Source: Bacteroidota bacterium
GTDB taxonomy: Bacteria; Bacteroidota; Bacteroidia; Bacteroidales; VadinHA17
Assembly: GCA_022711195.1 (NCBI GenBank)
Contig: JAKLFN010000074.1
Location: 1-9,695, forward strand
Reading direction: 5' to 3'
DNA: 9,695 bases
The position numbers and the translations under genes are program-made. Below, piece by piece: positions 7,026 to 9,695 of this stretch. Positions within the stretch are counted from its first letter, which is position 1; the number at the start of each line of letters is the position of its first letter. The notes below the pieces were generated by a model. That model had not been told where the DNA came from, did no database searches, and was given only the letters and a program-made list of their open reading frames with translations.

Positions 7026-8747
7026 ATGGAAAAGAAATGGGTTATAAAAGAGCGTGGCGACAGCGTTGTTGTCAGACAGCTGGCAGGAGCGCTGGGTGTC
7101 TCCGAATCTCTGGCTAATATTATGGTGCAGAGAGGGATAACCACTGCTGCCGAATCACATGCCTTTTTTAATCCAAGCCTTGAATTCCTTCACGATCCCT
7201 TCATGATGAAGGATATGAACATCGCTGTCGACAGGCTTTCGACGGCTATAAAGAAAAATGAAAGGATACTAGTGTATGGCGACTATGATGTGGATGGCAC
7301 AACTGCCGTGGCACTTGTCTATTCATTCCTGAAAGAACAATACTCAAATGTTGATTACTATATACCCGACAGATACAAGGAAGGGTACGGAGTATCGTTC
7401 CAGGGAATTGATTACGCTGTAGCTGGTAACTGCAAGATTATTATAACTCTCGACTGCGGTATAAAAGCTGTTGAGAAGGTCAGCTATGCAAAGTCAAAAG
7501 GGCTCGACGTGATCATCTGCGACCATCATTATCCCGGTTACGAGATCCCGAGGGCGCTGGCAGTGCTCGATCCGAAACAGCCGGGATGCACTTATCCATA
7601 CAAGGAGCTCTCGGGCTGCGGCGTAGGATTCAAGCTTATACACGCTTACTCAAAAATTCATGGTATCCCTTTCAGCACTATCGCATCTTACCTCGACCTG
7701 GTGGCTGTAAGCATCGCTTCCGACATTGTACCCATTACCGGAGAGAACAGGGTACTCGCATATTTCGGCCTCAGACAGCTCAATGAGGCCCCGCGAACAG
7801 GACTCAAGGAGATCATCCGTGAAGCCGAAGTATTCAGGGCCCTCACAATAGAGGATGTCGTTTTCAAGATCGGGCCCAGGATAAATGCAGCCGGCAGAAT
7901 GGAAACAGGAAGCAAAGCAGTCGAATTACTGATATCAAATGATTCAAAGCTGGCTACCGGTATCAGCAAGGAGATAAACAGCTTCAACATAGAACGCCGT
8001 ACTGTCGACAGGGTGATAACTACTGAGGCTATGCGCATGATCTCTGAAGATCAGAGCAATACAAATGCAAAGACAACGGTACTCTATAACCCTGCCTGGA
8101 AAAAAGGGGTAATAGGTATTGTGGCTTCAAGGCTGATTGAAACATATTACCGGCCTACAGTAATCCTTACCGAATCAAATGGCTTTGCGACAGGCTCGGC
8201 ACGATCAGTACAGGGATATGATCTTTACCAGGCAATAGAAGCATGCAGCGACCTGCTGGAGAGCTTCGGCGGACATATGTTTGCAGCAGGTCTGACTCTG
8301 AAGAAAGAAAACATAAAGCCGTTCATCGAACGCTTCGAACAGTATGTGAACAGGACTATCACAGAAGACCAGCTTGTTCCACGGATATTCATCGACACAG
8401 AGCTCTCCTTCTCGGAGATAAACGATGAATTCTTCAGGGTGATGAGCCAGTTCCAGCCCTTCGGACCGGAAAACATGTCGCCTCTGTTCGTTTCAAGGAT
8501 GGTATTTGATACCGGTGCAGGAAGGATGGTAGGCTCAAACGGAGAACACCTGAAACTCGATCTCTGCCAGGAATCATCTGCAACAAAATCCCTGCCTGCC
8601 ATAGGCTTCAACCTGGCAAATCATTTCGAATATATAAAATCCCATAAACCCTTCGATATCTGTTATTCGATTGAAATGAATGAGTTCCGCGGCAGCAAAA
8701 ACCTGCAACTCAATATCAGGGATATAAAGACCGGGGAAGAGGGATAA
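7026..8747 (+). CDS. recJ: Single-stranded-DNA-specific exonuclease RecJ
   Basis: A 5'-to-3' exonuclease on single-stranded DNA in RecF-pathway recombination, mismatch repair and base excision repair. From the ATG at 7026 it has 573 residues, close to E. coli RecJ (577). The open frame extends upstream to a TTG at 6993, but that lies inside lipB; the ATG 13 bases after the lipB stop gives the normal MEKKW-type N-terminus. DHH-family metal motifs are complete: VYGDYDVDGTTA with Asp86, Asp88 and Asp90, LDCG near 142-145, CDHH with Asp166-His168, and LDLVAVSIASDIVP with Asp224. The DHHA1 half has GPRINAAGRM (283-292), GSARS (390-394) and SFGGHMFAAGL (413-423). The last hundred or so residues should be the OB-fold. 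It is third in the lipA-lipB-recJ operon; no functional tie to lipoate is known to me. Confidence 0.96.
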   Translation: MEKKWVIKERGDSVVVRQLAGALGVSESLANIMVQRGITTAAESHAFFNPSLEFLHDPFMMKDMNIAVDRLSTAIKKNERILVYGDYDVDGTTAVALVYSFLKEQYSNVDYYIPDRYKEGYGVSFQGIDYAVAGNCKIIITLDCGIKAVEKVSYAKSKGLDVIICDHHYPGYEIPRALAVLDPKQPGCTYPYKELSGCGVGFKLIHAYSKIHGIPFSTIASYLDLVAVSIASDIVPITGENRVLAYFGLRQLNEAPRTGLKEIIREAEVFRALTIEDVVFKIGPRINAAGRMETGSKAVELLISNDSKLATGISKEINSFNIERRTVDRVITTEAMRMISEDQSNTNAKTTVLYNPAWKKGVIGIVASRLIETYYRPTVILTESNGFATGSARSVQGYDLYQAIEACSDLLESFGGHMFAAGLTLKKENIKPFIERFEQYVNRTITEDQLVPRIFIDTELSFSEINDEFFRVMSQFQPFGPENMSPLFVSRMVFDTGAGRMVGSNGEHLKLDLCQESSATKSLPAIGFNLANHFEYIKSHKPFDICYSIEMNEFRGSKNLQLNIRDIKTGEEG

Positions 8748-8748
8748 G

Positions 8749-8828
8749 GGTGCAATGGTGCAATGGTACAATGGTGCAATGGTACAACGGTGCAACGGTA
8801 CGGCGGTGTGATGGTACGATGGTGCGAT
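8749..8828. repeat. Ten tandem octamers, GGTGCAAT type
   Basis: Exactly ten 8-base units with no gaps. In order they are GGTGCAAT twice, then GGTACAAT, GGTGCAAT, GGTACAAC, GGTGCAAC, GGTACGGC, GGTGTGAT, GGTACGAT and GGTGCGAT. From unit 2 on, base 4 alternates strictly G, A, G, A, so the real period is 16. Every difference between units is a transition, so the purine/pyrimidine pattern RRYRYRRY is unbroken for 80 bases. The array begins one base after the recJ stop codon. It does not code for protein; the minus-strand open frames through it only reflect its periodicity. Confidence 0.95.
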
Positions 8829-8872
8829 TCTGTTGGCGCCGATTCCAAATCCATGTCCCTGTCTTAATTAAA
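8829..8872. other. Convergent gap between octamer array and barrel gene
   Basis: A 44-base stretch between two converging genes. It holds the 6-base palindrome GGCGCC and an A/T-rich TTAATTAA just before the barrel gene's stop. I see no strong stem with a T-run for either direction, so how recJ and the opposite gene are terminated is not evident. Confidence 0.5.
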
Positions 8873-9695
8873 CTAGAACCATATCCTGAACTGGCATTTT
8901 AATTCATTCTTTCCTGTTGATTGTCCGGCTTCATCAACTGATGTGACAGAATATTTTACCCTCAGCTCAGAATGTTTTCCTGCTTCCCAGTTGATCATGA
9001 TATAACTTCGTGTGCCTCTCCCGGAGAGTGCAGGAATACTGAAACTCTGCAGGAGGTCATTTTCGTAAGTATATATCCTGGAATCCCAGTCTTCTGTATT
9101 GAAGATGCAATACCTGGCCCATATCGTAAGCGGCGCCTTCGCGAACCTGAATCTTAAATCCTGCAGGAAAAGAATTCCCCTGCTGCCTGAATTGTCTGTA
9201 AATTTGCAGTCCAACCTTGTGGCAAGAGTAATCCTTTCCGCCGGACTGTATCTTACCTGTCCTTTCAGCCACCGCACTGTTGATTCTCCAATTCCTTTAA
9301 TTCCTGTCATTACGTCGCTGCCTTCCTGTTTGCACCTTATATTATATGTCAGCTGAAGATCGAGGCTTTCCGAAGGTCTGTAGTTCATCTTTACTTCCGT
9401 TCTCCTGGCGAGCGACGGGAAACCGGTGTTATACCTGAGCCATGGTGAGACGTAAACATCGGCGCCGGCGCTTATGAACAGATGTTTAGCTGCTTCAAAT
9501 GTGAAATTGCCCAGGAGACCTTTTTCGTTGCCTGTGGAAGTGCTGCTTCCTGGTCCGCTGCCATGAAAACTGAAATATCGCGGTGAATAATTCCTGTATA
9601 GCAGATTTATTGCCAGCCTGTCGGAAGGTCTCAGTGTAATTCCCGGCACAATCGCCCTGTCCCGGTAGTCATTCACAGCCAGTTCCCCGAACAGC
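8873..9695 (-). CDS. C-terminal part of helix-hairpin-helix outer-membrane beta-barrel protein
   Basis: The visible 273 residues are the end of a longer protein whose start lies beyond the right edge; the frame is open to the last full codon (LFGELAVNDY...). The GTG at 9674-9676 is internal. The fragment alternates polar and hydrophobic residues in beta-strand fashion and ends in ...CQFRIWF, a terminal aromatic typical of outer-membrane barrels. It matches my memory of Bacteroidota proteins with an N-terminal ComEA-like helix-hairpin-helix domain and a C-terminal barrel: INLLYRNYSPRYFSF near 29-43, SPWLRY, and TEDWDSRIYTYENDLLQSFS followed by IPALSGRGTRSY. The helix-hairpin-helix part is not in view, so the name depends on this C-terminal signature. 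Function is unknown; DNA uptake has been guessed for the family from the ComEA-like domain. It converges on recJ. Confidence 0.72.
   Translation of the reverse strand, partial: LFGELAVNDYRDRAIVPGITLRPSDRLAINLLYRNYSPRYFSFHGSGPGSSTSTGNEKGLLGNFTFEAAKHLFISAGADVYVSPWLRYNTGFPSLARRTEVKMNYRPSESLDLQLTYNIRCKQEGSDVMTGIKGIGESTVRWLKGQVRYSPAERITLATRLDCKFTDNSGSRGILFLQDLRFRFAKAPLTIWARYCIFNTEDWDSRIYTYENDLLQSFSIPALSGRGTRSYIMINWEAGKHSELRVKYSVTSVDEAGQSTGKNELKCQFRIWF

Noticed and set aside
8749..8828. CRISPR array
   Set aside because: The units are 8 bases and directly adjacent, with no spacers and no cas genes nearby.
8574..8854. Minus-strand open frames through the octamer array, rich in Cys, Thr, His and Pro repeats
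   Set aside because: The peptide repeat is simply the 24-base (three-octamer) period being translated, and the frames run antisense into recJ.
8873..9676. GTG at 9674-9676 as the true start of the right-edge gene
   Set aside because: The frame stays open to the window edge and the conserved barrel pattern begins upstream of it, so the gene is partial.

Overview
The window looks like chromosomal DNA of a member of the Bacteroidota, probably near Bacteroidales. Three things point there. Several starts lack a Shine-Dalgarno sequence and have A-rich upstream DNA instead. Three start regions carry a TAnnTTTG-type -7 box. Several proteins are of Bacteroidota type: a DUF5362-like membrane protein, a helix-hairpin-helix/beta-barrel protein, and FucI and FucK. 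No tRNA, rRNA, CRISPR array, transposase or phage gene was seen. Nearly all the DNA is coding, and the longest non-coding gap is about 270 bases.

Left part (1-1239, minus strand): the 5' end of lysS (lysyl-tRNA synthetase) runs off the left edge. Upstream of it is a complete class IV PLP aminotransferase that resembles D-amino acid aminotransferase. A C-rich, multi-hairpin element (1269-1367) separates this pair from the next operon.

Centre-left (1393-5148, minus strand): an L-fucose operon in the order fucI (isomerase), a small three-helix membrane protein, then fucK (kinase). The membrane protein and fucK overlap by one base (TAATG), so they are probably translationally coupled. The isomerase and kinase would turn L-fucose into L-fuculose 1-phosphate. 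The aldolase and the fucose transporter are not in the window.

Centre-right (5395-8747, plus strand): a divergent operon lipA-lipB-recJ, with gaps of 33 and 13 bases. LipB moves octanoate from acyl carrier protein to target proteins and LipA inserts the two sulphurs, which together make protein-bound lipoate. RecJ is a single-strand DNA exonuclease. The divergent fucI/lipA region holds a roughly 134-bp palindromic element with terminal inverted repeats, placed between the two promoters.

Right edge (8749-9695): immediately after recJ lie ten perfect-length tandem octamers of GGTGCAAT type. Converging on them is the C-terminal part of a helix-hairpin-helix outer-membrane beta-barrel protein, whose start is off the window.

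The genes are ordinary. The intergenic DNA is the more interesting part. There are four separate repeat structures, and the two octamer variants of the 8749 array recur, each as an exact 10-base match, around the small palindrome behind fucI. I see no convincing new defence or mobile system.
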